Notes: a model not told the origin generated them from the letters alone. A DNA stretch of 64,000 nt from Blasia pusilla (GCA_050084515.1 CM114273.1:24800001-24864000), one strand, 5' to 3'; positions 25,073-38,662 are shown, counted from the stretch's first letter. Translations and numbers: made by a program.

Positions 25073-27551
25073 ACGTTATCTTGGTTGGTGTCACTGTTAA
25101 GAGACCCGATCTCAACTATCATGCCACTCTATCTTTGACTGTGGATCTTTTGAAACCCATGCCCTAGTTGGATGGTGCTTGAGAGTAGGAAGGGTGTGGA
25201 GAGAGGGTTTACACAACCTCCAATATCTAGCTACTTTACCTTATTGGGATATTGAATGCATGTGTTGAATAGTTCTGGTCTCAAGTACTTAGCTATGGTC
25301 TCAGAAGTTGTTCTTGCTCTGTGTGTTGTGAATTTAGTGCAAGAGACCAAGACAGATAAAGAGTCTATACTCATTCACTAGTGCATATTATAGCCTGGAA
25401 GCACCTTACATCCTAGGAGCTGGTTGGACAATGATTAAGAATAGGATGGGTGTAGAAAGAGGAAGAAGTGAATATGGGCATCTAATGAATATAGGCTATT
25501 GTATGTGTTGAATAGTTCAGGTGCTAACAATAGAGAAAGATCCGCATATGCTTTTGTTTGATGTGGACAAAGTTGTTGCATAAGACCAATAGAGAGTTTG
25601 TTGTGTTCCCATCTTGTTTTTCTTACGGTTCAAGTGTGCCCCCGTCTTAAACTTGAACTTCTGTTAGCTTCATCCCCGCAAGCAGTTTTTCAATTCTTAA
25701 TGTTCATGGTATATGATGATGAAAGACAGGTCACACATTTTCATGGCTTCCTCCGTGTTGTTCTACTCAAGATGTTTGGAGAATAGTTTAATTGTGGCAT
25801 CCACAAATGATTTCTCATCTTGCTCCCACAGTTCAAGCTTTAGCAGAAGGGCTTGTTCAATCTCTTGAATCTATGTTCAAAGATCTAGCATGCTTCTGGT
25901 TCTGGTCTTACCAACTTAGCTATATCAACATATGCTCTTGCTTTGTGAGTTCTTAATTTTGTGTTGGAGACCAACAGAAAGAAAGGTTGTACTCATTAAG
26001 TAGTGTTTGTCATAGTTGGATGGTCCTTGAGATTGGGAAGGGTGTAGAGAGGGGTTTAATTTAGTGAACCTCCTACCATCTAGTTTACCTGATTGGGATC
26101 CCCAAAAACACTACTTATCAATTATGAAGCTTTGGGCAATTAATATAGGCAAGAACATAGGCTACTTAATATGTTGAAGAGTTTTGGTGCTACCAACTTA
26201 AGAATATGAGCTTATATCCTTGCTCAGTCTTTTCTGAATTTGGTACACGAGAGAATGAGAGAGAAAGTAGTTTGAGTATGGCATCCACACATCCTTTCTC
26301 ATCTTGCTCCCACAATTCATGCTTTTGCAGAGGGACTAATTGCTTGAATAATTTCTTGAATCTTTGTTTCAAAGATGAAGTCTGCTTTTGGACTTGGTGT
26401 TACTAACTTTGATATATCAACATATGTACTTGCTATGTGTGTTATGAATCTTGTGCAAGAGACCAGGAGTAAGAGAGTCTATACTCATTAAGTAATGTTT
26501 TTCATAGCCTTGCAACATCAGACCCCGTGTCATGGTTGGATTGTGCTTGAGACTCGAAAGGGTGTAGAGAGGGGTTTAGTGATCCTCCTAACATGTAGTT
26601 TATCTGATTGGGATCTCCAGTAAACATTAGTAATGAATGTAGCAGCTTTGGGCAATTAATCTAGGCTATTGAATGTGTTGAAAACTCCTGATGTTACCAA
26701 CTTACCAATATTAACATCTATTTTTGCTCAGTGTGTTGTGAATTTTTTGAACTGTTTTGGTGTAGATCAACATATGTTCTTTGGCCATTGAATTTAGACT
26801 ATTGAATATGTTGAATAATTTTTTTGTATCCAACTTAGCAATATCAACATATGTTCTTGCTTTGTGTGTTTAGAATTTTGTGCGAGAGACTAGGGCTAGG
26901 AGAATGTACTTACTAAGTAGTGTCAATCGTAGCCCTACGACCATGGACCCCGGAGCTTCCAAGTGTAAACCAAGAAGCTCTTCACCACCCCATCTACTTT
27001 ACTTGATTGGGATCCCCAATAAACAATACTTATTAGTGCAACAACTTTGGGCAATGAATTTAGGCTACTAAATATGTTGAACAATTCAAGCATTACCAGC
27101 TTAGCAATATCAACATATGCTTTTGCTCTATTTGTTGTGAATTTTGTATAGGAGACCAAGTAGTGAGGAGAGATGTCATCCTTGTCGTCACACAAGCTCT
27201 AGTTTTTGTTCTTATAGTTCAAGGGAATTGCCCCCATTCTAAACTTGAACTTAAGTTTGGGGTTCCTTGCAACTATGCCCTGATTAGGATTTTAGCACAA
27301 AGAATGAGAAAGGTGTTAAGAGAGGGTTAATTGAACATCCATCTAGGGTTCTGACTGTGTTGAATAGTTTAGATGTATATCAACATATTTTCTTTGGGCA
27401 ATGAATTTAGTCTACTAAATGTGTTGAATAGTTCTACTGTATCCAACTCACCAAGTGATGCTTATCGAATGTGCAGACTTGGCTCATCATCTCAATAGGG
27501 GACTTTGAAAGTAGTTTACAATCAGCAAACCAAAGGTGGGTTGTGATCTCC

Positions 27552-27743
<192 letters not shown>

Positions 27744-27814
27744 TGACATTTGCCCACTGCTTTGTTTATGGTATCAAAAAATTCTTTCTCATCTTGCTTC
27801 CATTTTTCAGGCCA

Positions 27815-27925
<111 letters not shown>

Positions 27926-28299
27926 ATTAGGATCTCCAATAAATATTACTAACCAGTGTCGCATAATTTGGGCAATGAATGAAGTCTATTGAATGTTGAA
28001 CAAATTTGGTATGATTAGCTTAGCAAGATCAACATATTCTCTTGCTCTTTATGTTGTTAATTTAGAGTAGGATACCAAGAAGTAGAGTGATACTTTCTTC
28101 ATTAAGTAGTTATTGTCTTAGCTTGAAAACCATAGATCATGTACCTAGTTGCATTGTGCTTAAGACTCGAAAGGGTGTAGAGAGGGTTTGATGCCATTAA
28201 ATCCTACTGCTGTGGGTAAGAATCATTGGAAACCTCACATGCACAATGGCGCATGTTCCCATGTTAGATCATTACTCTTATGTTGAGCATCATTAGATG

Positions 28300-28617
28300 G
28301 ATCCTCCATGTTTTTTTTCTTGTGATGAGGGAGGTGATGTTCTATTTTGCGATGGTGCTTATGGTCACCACTTTCATTGGATTGGAGGTGGCATCCCCAC
28401 CAACCTATATGGTGGCAAGGGTTAGACCTGCATCCATGTTGTACTGCTTGGAAATCACTACAGGTATGGACCTTGGATGTGTGACTTATGTGCTCATGAC
28501 AAAGCCATATGTTTCTCTTGTGGGTTGGTGGGTCGTGTTGTTGGACATATGGAGTTTGCAACACAACTCATCACTCATGAAGCTCTCTCACTCACTCATT
28601 CTCTCTTTGTAAAATAA
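28300..28617 (+). pseudogene. EDM2-like PHD finger fragment
   Basis: One frame reads C-x3-C-D-E-G-G-D-V-L-F-C-D-G, then H-x2-H-W, and after a stop PWMCDLC with AICFSCGLVG. The order Cys-DEGGD-Cys followed by W-x-C-x2-C and a C-F-x-C-G tail resembles the PHD region of plant EDM2-type chromatin proteins, which act in heterochromatin and DNA-methylation control. It is a fragment with one internal TAG and no visible start. The reading runs into the repeat E flank. It differs from the PHD finger of elements A and B. Assignment to EDM2 is from memory of the motif. Confidence 0.5.
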
Positions 28618-29123
28618 GATCAAATCTCTCTCTACACCATCTCACACCATAGCTCTCAAAGGTGTGCATTCTCTCTCATGTCAAACCAAACCCACTCTCC
28701 TAATGAGAGGTTTGGATTACACTCACAAGGCAAGGGACCATAACTCCGCTGCCTTATGCCAAGAGGTTCAACAAAGAGAGAATGAGCTCTCAAGCTCTCT
28801 CACTTGGAGGTATATCCCCTTCCCTCTCCCAAAGCCCTCTCAACGGTAACCTATGCTCGCAGGTAACCTCCTTGGCTCTTGACCTATTGTAGCGGATCAA
28901 GGGGCACTTCCCAAAGTGCAAAGTCAAATATCCCCAATATGGAAACTTACCCGAAATAGTAAGTTTCTCTATATGGCTCCAAATGAGCCGAAACGAAGGG
29001 AAAACCTGGTCTCTCTGGTTTCCCCGGCCCTCAACATGTCATCCTCGATCTCTTGGGCTTGTCCTCCACTACTCAAACAGACGCTTTGCTAGATCCCACG
29101 GATCTATCTTAACAGTCGTGATA
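28608..29123 (-). mobile_element. Element E: Y terminal repeat of the A/B family (5' end or isolated repeat)
   Basis: The reverse complement matches the element B Y repeats (47753-48264 and 38790-39299) along about 515 bp, starting TATCACG and ending TTTTACA. About 40 bp of leader beyond it (GAATGAG...GCTTCATG, 28565-28607) also matches element B, so it is a 5' terminal repeat plus a scrap of leader. No gag or pol follows; the EDM2-like fragment lies there instead. No clear target duplication was found. Confidence 0.8.
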
Positions 29124-29371
29124 ATCCGCTTGCTTGTTGGAGGACTACCGCAGACCTACATAGTGGACAATCCTGTCGCTGCTCCTAATGCACTTATATG
29201 CCCGCGTCACTATTGTGATGCATACAAGGTGTACCAAGATGGTATATATGATTTAGTCTAGTGCGGAAGATGCTCACGTACTTGGTGTTATGATCAGACC
29301 TCATGAGGCAATAAATACCTACACAAAGGCTCCTAAAATCAAGTGATGAAGCTCATAATGAAGCCTCCTAA

Positions 29372-29900
29372 CTACATTCGCCGTATCCTTGCTTGGGTTT
29401 CTTGACCTTTGGGTGTTGAAAATTGTCTCATTTCCAAGGTGATAAACTTCCAATCCAACTCATTGGTTTTTTGGTACTTACAAAATTTATGATACCAGAT
29501 GAGTGCATTTGCCTCTAGCTTCAAGGAGGACTCACCTTCCCACTTGGTAGTACAAACATGATCAATAAGTTTCAAAAAGCTCACCCATGGATTGAGACAC
29601 TTGACTTCCATTTTGCCCCTTTACACATGCTTCCCAACTACGTCTGCCTCAATCATATGTCTCCTTGCTTGGGTCACTTCGATCTTGGGGAACCAAACAC
29701 TATCTTATCTTTTAGATGAGAAATTTGGCTCATTGATGTTTTGGTCCTTCAAAAATAATTGATACTACGTAAGTGCACATGCCTCTAAGAAGGCCTCAAC
29801 TCCCCATTTGGCCCTAGAAACCTAATAAATCTCAAAACGTGCTCTACCTTAGTCAACCACTAATTGAGGCACTTGATGTCCATCTAGCCCCTACACATGG
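29372..29900 (-). pseudogene. Two diverged copies of a gag-like segment
   Basis: Two segments, about 29372-29630 and 29650-29900, resemble each other along their length. On the minus strand both contain a retrotransposon gag-like stretch (SLKLEANALIWYHKF in the first). Both are broken by stops in at least one frame. The parent element is not identified. Confidence 0.4.
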
Positions 29901-32485
29901 ATAAATCCTTCCTCATGTCACCTAGCCAATTCATAGCCTGGGGATGAGACTAAAGTTGAGGTACAAGCCTTTATATATAGTCTCCCAATCACGTAGTCCA
30001 TTCAAGATTGTGATTGATCCTTCAGCGTCTTAAAGATGGTGCATTGGACCTTGTTGAGACTCGATGATGGTTTGACCCTCATTACTTTCTTTTGAGCATC
30101 CCCACTCACCCTATTCTTATTAGGAAATGAATCATTGGGCTCATCCACTTGGATATAAAGTCTCTTCAGGTTCAAGTCTTCCAACAAATCCCTGAGAGTC
30201 TTGGACAAGGACGTTTTTCCGAATGATGTTTCGTCCTTGAATCCCTCAAGTTGATGAGGTACCTTGTCAAATCTCTCAAGATCCTCAAAATCCAATGGGA
30301 TATCTAGGCCTAGAGGCTCGTTCCCACCACCCCTTGATCCTCCCCCCTCTTGAGGAAGTTAGAGATCCACAACCTTCTTCTTGCTCTTATGAGGCTTATC
30401 TTCGTCTTTGACTATGATGATTGCTACTACCCAAATTTCTCAATGATTTTGGCCTATTTGGTGGTTTGATATAATACCAAGTCAAAGAGTTCCAATTTTG
30501 GATCATCAATTGAATAGGTATTCTTGTGTTGAATGCTCAAAATTAGGGATTATATTTACGTTGTTTAAAGACTGCATTGCTAGAGTGTAACACAATTATG
30601 GCAATTTAGGATATTCGTGGAATCTCTTGGGACTTATAGTCAATTAGAGTGTGCACATTTATTTCACATAAGTCACAAGTGCTCAATGCACATATTAAAA
30701 AATATCACAAAATATCTATTTTTTGTGTTTTCATGAGAACCTTATCTCTCCATGGTAGACTGGTACTAGTGATATCCATTATCATTTCCTATTCAACCAT
30801 TAAAACACGTGCACACTTTGGTTCCATATTATCTGAATAGACATGCCTAAGTCAATTTTTTGTCCCAAACTCCACTTTCTTTGTATATGCCTCCACAACA
30901 TGGGCATGCCAAGCCATCCACCAACTTTCCTCTCTCTTTTCGGAAGGCATGTTTCCTCACCTAGTGATATAGGTAGTTCGATATGGCCACATTGAAGTTC
31001 AAATTGTGTAGATCAATGTTAATGAGTGATCACATCGCGAATTTGGGCTAAATAAATTTGCATTTATGGGCTTGATATACCTCTATGCTTACCCTGAGCA
31101 TCATGCATCATGACAAATATGGATGGTGCACTTTTTGAAAACCACAACCACACTCAACCATAACAACACTATCTCTATGATACCCATGCCCAATGTACCA
31201 ATCATCCTAATAAAAATATAGGTACTTGTCGATTGGGTGATAAGACCATACATGGTACACCCATGGTATGACGTTATCCCTCCATAGTGAATCATGATGG
31301 CAAATTCTACATACCAAATCTGGATGAAGGGCTCGAAGCAAAGAAAGTAAGGACGGATCAAAGACATTAAGTGGGATCATTTGTGGTAACCAATTTTTTC
31401 CAAGAGGAACTAGTCATGATCCCTAGAGCAACTCACCCAACTAAGCAATATCGTGGGCCAACACACAATGAGTCTCCTTGTCACAGACTAGGTAAAGGAC
31501 ATCCCAAAGTCAGCTCAAACATAACTTCATACCTGTACTTAATGGTGATAGCAATTAGTCTTGGTGATATATCCATTCCATGTGCTTTAATATATTGTAG
31601 GTAGTTATTTCTAGTTGAGTTTATCCTTAAATTAGTCATTTTATTTACAGTGTAAATATGAGTTCATTGGTTGAGTGCAAACAAAAACCCTACAAAAATA
31701 TTGTAAATATCTATTATGATAAGCCTTGTATGATATGTAGCCGTCTTTGAAAAATTAGCCGCAAAGAAAAGAGTGTGTGCACATATTGATAATATGACAC
31801 CATGTGCAAGCTCATTTTGCACTAAGTCCTTCAAGGCCTCACCAATATTGATCTAGTGGTGGAATTTGGATCCATGTGCCGATATCACACACACCCAAGT
31901 AGCAAATGCAAACTTTACCTCAAACAAATCTACCACTAGAACAAATGCAAACCAACCTATCATGAACAACTCTTTCCCATAAAATCCCATATTCTAGACA
32001 GACTTGCATTGTTTGGCCATCAACAGTAAAGGCATACTTTATCAAATCTAACCCTCTCCTCTATTATGGATCTTGCTCCTCACCATGCATCCCCTGTGCA
32101 TCATGATAGACATGAAGGGTGACTTGTTGGACTATCCCAACCATCAACCATGCGAGTAGGGAAGATCGGTCCTCGTGACTACAACCATATCAACAAACCA
32201 CACCTACAAATATCGGTATTCTTCATAAAATTTTGAGTTTCGTGGATTCCTCATCACCTTGATGGCCCTCCATAGGTACGAATATTGTGCAAGGAAATGG
32301 ATAATTCTTGCCCTTAAAGGTTTAGAAAATTCCATAATTTTATAAAAAAAATGCCCATTGGCCAACTAAGACAACAAATCTTCACCTTCACCTCGAACAT
32401 CAGGCTATGGAGCCTACATAAAAAGTACTCTTTGTCACAGGGATTTCCAAAAAGAGATGAACTAGATACCACACCACGAATGAAT
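29901..32485. other. No recognisable gene
   Basis: An AT-rich interval with short ORFs only. The 97-aa reading at 30295-30002 (minus) has no motif I recognise. Probably old transposon debris. Confidence 0.4.
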
Positions 32486-32854
32486 AAGTGAGTGAGTGAG
32501 TGAGTGAGTGAGTGAGTGAGTGAGTGAGTGAGTGAGTGAGTGAGTGAGTGAGTGGGAGGGAGGGAGGGAGGGAGGGAGGGAGGAGGGAGGGGGGGGGGAG
32601 GAGGGGCATAATGGAGAGGAGAGGAGAGGAGAGAGTTTGTGAGTAGAGAAAAATAGAGGGGAGAGAAGTGAGTGAGTGCAAGCAATGCAAAGAGTCATAG
32701 TGAGTGAGTGGCAGAAAGTGAATGAGTAGGGAATGATGGAAAGGAGAGGAGTGAGTGAGTGCAAGTAGAGTAAAGAATCATTGTGAGTGAGTGGCAGAAA
32801 GTTAGTGGAAGGGCATAATGGAAATAAGAGGAGTGAGTATATGTAAGTAAATAC

Positions 32855-32916
<62 letters not shown>

Positions 32917-32922
32917 TAGATA
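32486..32922 (+). repeat. Compound simple-sequence satellite
   Basis: In order: (GTGA)n at about 32486-32553, (GGGA)n at about 32553-32581, a G-run region to about 32606, three degenerate copies of a roughly 95-bp GTGAGTGAGTG-containing unit to about 32850, then (GA)n at about 32858-32911 and a few GATA units. No coding potential; the Ser/Leu-rich readings on the minus strand are repeat artefacts. Confidence 0.9.
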
Positions 32923-33899
32923 GAAAGAAAGCACAAAATGTTAAGTGAATGACTTAGAGGATAGAATAGATACGAATGAGTTTTTATAAGTGATTGACAT
33001 GATAAAATAAAGAGGAATGAGAGGTTTTATCCACAAATGTGAATGAATACAAGAAGGGCTAAAAAAACTATGAGTTAACAAGCTTATGAATATGAAAAAT
33101 TATACCTTTGTTTATGCCCTTTTATCCCTTTCCACACACATGTTTTCAATCTTAACACCACCTTAGAGCAACCTTCAAGACTCAATAGCCACAACTATTG
33201 GTTAGGGAATTCTGTTTCAATGTCTCTCACTTTCCAAAACTTCCAACCAAATCAATTACATTTGAACCTGCCTTGCTTGACCGCCGAAAGCTGCCATTCA
33301 AGCTTCAATTTCAACAAGCTACAGCCAACTCACCCTTTTTTGGACTCAGATATGAACTAGCGCCTTCCCCCAATCTTACCCTCTCCCTTTGTTGTTGAAA
33401 AGTAAGAGGATCCTCCTCACTCATTCTCTCACCACTTGCAAATCACTCCTCTCTCACATGGTCCCATTTGAAATATAGTATGGATTCCTTCATGATCCAA
33501 GGAAATAATATTTGATTGATTCATTGACTTATATTTTTATGTATTTTTATGTCATATTTTTATTATACCTCCTAGGGTTAGTTTTATGCTTCTTTGGTAA
33601 TATATATATTTCTTATCCATTTAATATTTTCTGAATATTTTTTTCTAATACAAGTGAGTGAAAAATAACTTTGATTATTGAATTAATGATGAGATATGAC
33701 TTGAACATAATTGAGTAGTCCTAAAACTATTTGAGTCATTCTATTATGATTGATTTAGTTTTCCAAGTCATACAAAATGATTACAAAAATATAATTTTAC
33801 TTTCAATCATTTTGTGCATAAATCATTCTCAATCAAGTCATAAAAATCATAATTTTCTTCTAGTGCCATTGATGGAGGAGATTATTGGTCGAGGCAATT

Positions 33900-35210
33900 T
33901 GAACAAATCTGTAAGGTGAAAGGCATCATCATTGGATGTTGATGGGTGTATCGAAGTAAAGGAAGGACTTCTTGAGACTAATGGAGATAGATACAAGGCG
34001 AGACTTGTGGCTAAAGGATATGCCCAAAGGGAAGGTATCGAATTTAATGAAATTTTCTTACCAATGTATCTCTAGGCATAGGAGCTCAATGATCTAGAGT
34101 TGGAGAAACTTGATGTTACAACTACTTTCTTTCTGGAGAGTTTGAAGAGGAGATGTACATGCAACACCCATGGGGATTTGAAGTACAAAGGAAGGAGAAC
34201 TTTGTGTGCAGATTGAAGAAGTCCTTGTATGCATTGAAATAGAGTGTGAGGCAATGGTATAAGAGATTTGATATGTTTATGAGAGTACATGAATATAATT
34301 TTATGAAGGATTTTAGCATGAAAAACTTAGGTCTTTCAAAGAGGATTCTTCGGATAGATATCCATAGAGATCGGAAGAATAGACATTTGTGGATATCTTA
34401 GAGGAAATACCTTGAGGAGGTACTTGAATGATTTGGCATGGAGAATGCTAAATCTATGAGCACTCCTATGGGTAGTGATTTTAGACTCTCTTCATTTTAT
34501 TGTCCTATTAGTAAAGGTGAAAGGAGAGTAATGTTGGAGGTTCACTTTGAGAGTGCAGTTGGAAGTTTTATATATGCACTCAACCAAATATCTCATATGT
34601 TGTGATTGTGGTTAGCAAGTTTATGTCAAACCCATGGAAGAAATATTGGGAAGCAATGAAGTGGATTTTTTGCTATTTGAAAGGGATATTGGACATGGGA
34701 ATTATCTTTGATGGTAGAGTTAATGGAGTTGGGGCTCTAGTTAGCTATGTGAATTATGATTTTGCAGGAGATTTGGACAAAAGGAGATCCACCATAGGTT
34801 TTTTTGTACACATTGGTGGGTGAAATTTTTAGTTGGAAGTCCACACTACAAGCCTCCATAGCACAATCTACCATAGAGGTCACATATATGGTTGGATCAA
34901 AGGCAACTAAGGATGCTATTTGGCTATGGAGACTTGTAATTGAGCTTGGTTTGTTGCTTAATGGAGTTATCCTATATTGTCTATTTTTAGCTACATACTT
35001 TATACTTAATTAAAAACCAAGTGTAGCATGCCAGAAAAAAGCACATTGATGTTTAATATCATTTCATTAGAGAGGTACTAATTGAGGGTGTGGTCAACCT
35101 TTTGAAGATAAGCATTGAAGAGAATGCAACACATTCGTTAACAAAGCCGACTTTGGTGGAGAAGTTCATACAATTTTTGCATTTGTTGCATGTTCTACAT
35201 TCCTAGGCAT
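33900..35210 (+). pseudogene. Decayed Ty1/copia pol (RT and RNase H)
   Basis: Seen: YKARLVAKGYAQREGIEFNE near 33990 (copia RT start), then a heavily shifted RT, KFMSNPWKKYW and YLKGILDMG near 34620-34700, DFAGDLDKRRSTIGFF near 34760-34805, FSWKSTLQASIAQST and the catalytic-region TYMVGSKATKDAIWL near 34890, and the terminal HIDV-x-YHFIRE near 35040. Gag and integrase are absent. A polypurine run before TGTTG near 35277 probably marks the start of its 3' LTR. Confidence 0.8.
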
Positions 35211-35276
35211 GATATCAAGAATACCATTAGGATTAGCCTTATTAGAGTAGATAGAAGATAAGACAAGATGGAGATT

Positions 35277-35600
35277 GTTGCCTATGTGTACGTAATTCTA
35301 TGAGTTGCAAGAGTGACAACACAAAACCCCTAATGGGCGAGCTTACTCGCCATCTATGACCGCCTCGATGAAGGGGTTTTGGGGGAGGGGGGCTAGCCTG
35401 CCTATGTGATACGATACACAGTGGTTTCATGGCTATTTAATTGAAGCTATGTTAGGATTTATTTTTCATTCCGCACACTCAACTTTTGGCTTGAGAGTAA
35501 GTATTGGAAAGCTCGTGATGTACAATATGTGCAAATCTTAGTAAAGCAATATGAGAGTGTTTGATTGTGGATGTAGCTTTTGCATGTGAAGTAAACCATC
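35277..35600 (+). other. Possible copia 3' LTR remnant
   Basis: It begins TGTTGCC after a purine-rich run, as copia LTRs do. No second copy occurs in the window to prove it, and no end is clear. Confidence 0.3.
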
Positions 35601-35629
35601 TACATCATATTTGATTTATATGAGTGATC

Positions 35630-36205
35630 GTCCAATTTCTACCAATATCCTCAGGGATAATGGATGTGCCCTAGATGTACATAGAGTAGATACTAGGTAG
35701 TTGTAGATCTAGACTTATATTGGTCATATGGATGACAAGAACATGATTAGCAATATGGCCATATGAGCACCCTGATTTTTTTCTCTTAGCGTCCTATAGA
35801 TATGTGTAATGATTCGTAGGGATAGATGGCTATTTGGAGTTAGAGGAACCGGACCACCAACTAGGAAGGAAATTGGAGATATCTCCAATTGAATGCATTG
35901 AAGATAGACATTTAATTGGAGATATTTTGGTACACAATTGTCTCAACGTTTAGATGCGATGAGTAAGAATAATATCTTGTGTATTTTTGTTTGTAGTGGA
36001 TGATAGCGATGTGTGCACGCACGATAACTATCAACTATTTTAGGATGGATTGACGAGTATCCATAGAGCGTCTTTGAGGATATTTATAAAAACCTCTAGG
36101 GATCAAGGATGACTTGTTGAGGCATCGGATAACTTGAGAGAGCAGGTTTTCCCTTCCTTTTGGCTTATGTGGAGTTACATAGATAAAATTACTATTTGCA
36201 AGTAG
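35630..36205 (+). mobile_element. Element D: 3' end of a further A/B-family element
   Basis: It opens with the last residues of the family PHD finger (WMCPRCT and stop, near 35660-35686). A region like the element B 3' untranslated part follows (GATAGATGGCTAT-TTGGAGTTAGAGG). Repeat X1 lies at about 35905-36028 and a truncated Y repeat begins at 36029 (TATCAAC). The X-Y junction CACGATAAC then TATCA equals that of element B. The copy is cut off close to the start of element C. Confidence 0.75.
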
Positions 36206-36258
36206 TTTTGATTCAGAGTATTGTTGACCTTCCACTTTGGGAAATGGCCTTTCATCAC

Positions 36259-37287
36259 TGTCCCAACCCTCATAACCAAATGAACATCAAATTGGCGCCA
36301 AGAAGAATATCAGAACTCAAGTGGACTCACGCTGCGATGATCGTAATTTGGAGAGGCTTTTGGAAGGTCTCTTGGAAAAGTCCAAGAGATGAAACGCGGA
36401 ACAAAGTTGTGCATTTCATGCATTAGTGGTTGGGATTAGGAAACCTAGACCAAACGCAAACCAAGACTTGAGATGAGTTAAGTCTTGGAAAGTTGGTTTC
36501 CAAAGAGGTGAGAACCAGTTTTAAAACACGACTAGCATTTGGGGAAGTTGACTATATTTTGGATCATAGCATTTAGCTCCAAGATACATTTGAGACAAAT
36601 AAGGACACGTTGGAAAAATTATCCTGTGAATCTTCCAATGCACAAAAGATCTTAGCAAACGCATAAGTAGAGGCTGAGATATTGGCCAAAAACGACTGTG
36701 AGAGCAATAGGGTTGAGGGCCACTTTGAGGGGCCTAGCTGTCCTTCCCTAAAGTTAGGGGGACCCTAGAGACCTCCAGAAGTACTTGTAAGGCAAGAATC
36801 TCTCCAAGATGTCTTGCAACACGAAACCCCACTTTGAGCACCAAATGAGGTCTCAAGGGCATGGGATGGAATGGGAGTTTGGCGTTGGAACTCGAAACCC
36901 AAACCTAATCCAAGGGAGTGGACTTTCTATGCCACAATTGGATTCCGACCCGTGATTCATTTTTTGTAAATCTTGGTTAGGGACTCATTGGATGTCCATT
37001 GGACAGTTGGAACCGCTAGGCACAAAACGCCGTTTGAGGTTCCTGAATCGACCAGAAAGTATGTCCCAAGTCTTTCGAGACTTGCTTGTGTTGTAAACCG
37101 CAAAACTACGAAAGTTAAGCTTGATGTGAGACCAAGAGGAGAACTTGGAAAGTTGGCCTGTTGATTGATCTAGACCCGACTAACCAGAGTGTATGTTTGG
37201 CTGCAGATCAACATTGAGAGCGTGACCTACTAAACGTCTGCTTCGCAACAACAAAGATTAAAGTTCAAGGAGAGTAGGCGCACGACA
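36259..37287 (+). repeat. 5' LTR of element C
   Basis: It begins TGTCCCAACCC, where the 3' LTR has TGTCGCGACCC, and ends GCGCACGACA. The first roughly 460 bp match 50467-50925, and the whole matches the solo LTR at 10907-11908 in reverse. Confidence 0.88.
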
Positions 37288-37289
37288 CG

Positions 37290-37300
37290 TGGTATTAGAG
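37290..37300 (+). other. Primer-binding site of element C
   Basis: TGGTATTAGAG lies two bases after the LTR end. It differs by one base from TGGTATCAGAG, the classic site complementary to plant initiator tRNA-Met. Confidence 0.8.
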
Positions 37301-37534
37301 AAAATCCTTGGTGAGCGTAAACTTGGGGTCATAGAAGATGTGGACGTTTGAGAAGGACTCAAGGTGGCTAGAAGACCGCGACGCTCGAGGAGGAATGCAA
37401 GAGACGAGGATGAGATCTAAGAAAGCGAGGACTCACAAATGGCGACCAAGGGCGAAGAACCAAGGAAGCCGCGAGTCAAATAAAAAATTCCGAGAGACAA
37501 ATCAACAAGAGACTATGAGCCATAGGTAGAGATA

Positions 37535-38662
37535 GTGACTCCCGAAGTGCCGAGTCCCAGACATGAGGATGTTCCAAATGCAAATCTTTTCGCGAGGCCT
37601 TCGGCTCCAAACTCAAATGACCCGGCCTTTTATATCCAAATGATGGATTTGATGAAGGTGATGGCGGACCTAATGGCCAAACTGAGCAAGGTGATCGTAG
37701 AACTCAAGTCAAATGGAGCCTCTAGTCCGAGCAAGAAGCTTTGTATGACAAATTTTCCAAAGCCATTCACAGGAATGGGGCGTTCTCAAAAAGTAAGCGA
37801 GTTTCTAACAGAACTCAAACTTTACTTCGAAGCGCAAAGGGCAGATGAGCAAGACAAGGTGACTATAGCGGTCACGTTTTGGAAGGATCACGCTCTCCAC
37901 TGGGCTAAGGAATGTGTGAGGCCCAAGGTTAGTAAACCGAGTATGATTGCGTTTGCTGCTAAGCACTTATTGGCGGGAGATCTAGATACATCTCTCCAAG
38001 TCACCAAGAGAACGCCCAATTTGGTTTACATAGGATCCAAGATCGCTAATCACGATGTGATGTTGCTCGTTGATACAGATGCTTCGCACTCATTGTTAAG
38101 CCCGAGAATCGTGAAGACGTTGGGATTTCCAACCACTAAGACGGATGAACCCATTAGGGTAGGATTCGCAGGAGGCAAGTCCCACCAGACCCCTGAGCTA
38201 GTTTTAGGGCTAGTTGTGGGATGCGGAGTATTTGAGTTGAAGGAGAATTTCACAATTTGCGACATGGACAGAATCAATGGAGTATTGGGGAACACGTTCT
38301 TGGATCTGTATGAAGTGGAACTTAGGCGAAGACCTTTGAGGTTGAGCATCTTGGTTAACAAAAAACGGACGAACGTCAGATTGGTTCATGAGGTTTCTAG
38401 AGGGACGGAGTTGGTGAATGCCATCACGAGGACGAGTTTGACCGAGTTAGAGGAAGGATTCCTTTGTTTGATGAGACAAGTAGAGGATGATGCAAGCGCA
38501 AGATGCAGAGGTCAAAAATTAGCTTCAAGGGGAATCCTTGAAGCACTCAAGAGAGTTGTGAAAGAATTTGGAGATGTGTTGACTAAGGAACTTCTGAATG
38601 AGTTGCCACCACGTAGGGCAGTTGATCATAAGATAGAGATGATACCCGAATCTCAACCACCT
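37535..38662 (+). pseudogene. Element C gag-protease and start of RT
   Basis: Seen: a gag segment (FPKPFTGMGRSQKVSEFL, YFEAQRADEQDK), no CCHC knuckle, then a protease with LLVDTDASHSLLSP, where D-T-G-A-S is canonical, and FLDLYEVEL. The RT opening is LPPRRAVDHKIEM. The close approach of gag and protease suggests an in-frame deletion of the gag tail. The reading stops at the element B insertion and resumes at 48269. Confidence 0.82.

Noticed and set aside
32314-32764. Pro/Ser/Thr-rich minus-strand ORFs of about 100 aa
   Set aside because: They are readings of the GTGA/GGGA satellite with HSLT and PPSL periodicity.
32486-32922. A CRISPR array or telomere-like repeat
   Set aside because: Units are simple tandem repeats without spacers, and the TTTAGGG plant telomere unit is absent.
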